In this document: piece by piece, positions 13,257 through 13,327 of the stretch | Layout: every line of letters starts with the position of its first letter | Position numbering within the stretch: the first letter of the stretch is position 1 | From: CANRPC01 sp964456095 | GTDB taxonomy: Bacteria > Bacillota_I > Bacilli_A > RFN20 > CAG-449 | NCBI GenBank assembly: GCA_964456095.1 | Contig: CAYVZF010000039.1 | Location: forward strand, 1-13,327 | Reading direction: 5' to 3' | Length of the DNA: 13,327 bases | Position numbers and translations under genes: made by a program | The notes under the pieces: generated by a model | Told to the model about the DNA's origin: nothing | Seen by the model: the letters and a program-made list of their open reading frames with translations, nothing else | Database searches by the model: none

Positions 13257-13327
13257 TTGCTTTTAAAAAAAGTCGTAAATTGACAAAGTAAAATCCGTTT
13301 TTAAAAAGAAAGTGCAATTTGTCAAAG

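Overview
The window is very AT-rich DNA from a low-GC Gram-positive bacterium. Its core gene order, rnhC - mutS2 - uvrC - gerE - murI - gerM, matches the order I recall for these genes in the Bacillus subtilis chromosome (ysgB/rnhC, mutSB, uvrC, gerE, racE, gerM), with many intervening Bacillus genes missing. Together with GerE- and GerM-like sporulation proteins, this points to an AT-rich, gene-compact member of the Bacilli in the broad sense, probably a spore former or a descendant of one. TGA is used as a stop (mutS2 ends in TGA) and Trp is encoded by TGG, so the standard bacterial code applies, not the Mycoplasma code. No tRNA, rRNA, CRISPR array, insertion sequence or phage gene was recognised.

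Layout. On the minus strand at the left are a small lipoprotein of unknown function (2-412) and RNase HIII (627-1517). A divergent intergenic region then leads to the plus-strand DNA-maintenance operon mutS2-uvrC (1611-5662, four-base ATGA overlap), followed by a 67-residue GerE-like regulator (5704-5907) closed by an intrinsic terminator that begins at its stop codon. Next comes a self-contained HigB toxin and HigA-ImmA antitoxin/peptidase module with its own -10 box and palindromic operator (5995-7411). After a 285-bp gene-free stretch there is a tightly packed cluster: a Na+/Ca2+ exchanger-type antiporter, a tocopherol-cyclase-family protein and a GNAT acetyltransferase (7697-10431). The conserved backbone then resumes with an unusually short glutamate racemase (10477-11121) and a membrane-anchored GerM protein (11143-12234). 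A bidirectional terminator separates gerM from a convergent alpha/beta-hydrolase esterase (12269-13195, minus strand).

How it fits together. RNase HIII, MutS2 and UvrC deal with nucleic-acid damage or hybrids and, for MutS2, possibly stalled ribosomes. GerE and GerM are late-sporulation and sporulation-channel functions, and MurI supplies D-glutamate for peptidoglycan. The roughly 4.5 kb between gerE and murI (toxin-antitoxin, antiporter, tocopherol-cyclase-like protein, acetyltransferase) looks like an accessory insertion at a conserved junction. The most interesting points are that insertion, the HigA-ImmA antitoxin with its operator, the tocopherol-cyclase homologue in a bacterium with no visible reason to make tocopherol, the MutS2 Smr domain lacking its usual LDLR motif, and the compact glutamate racemase.
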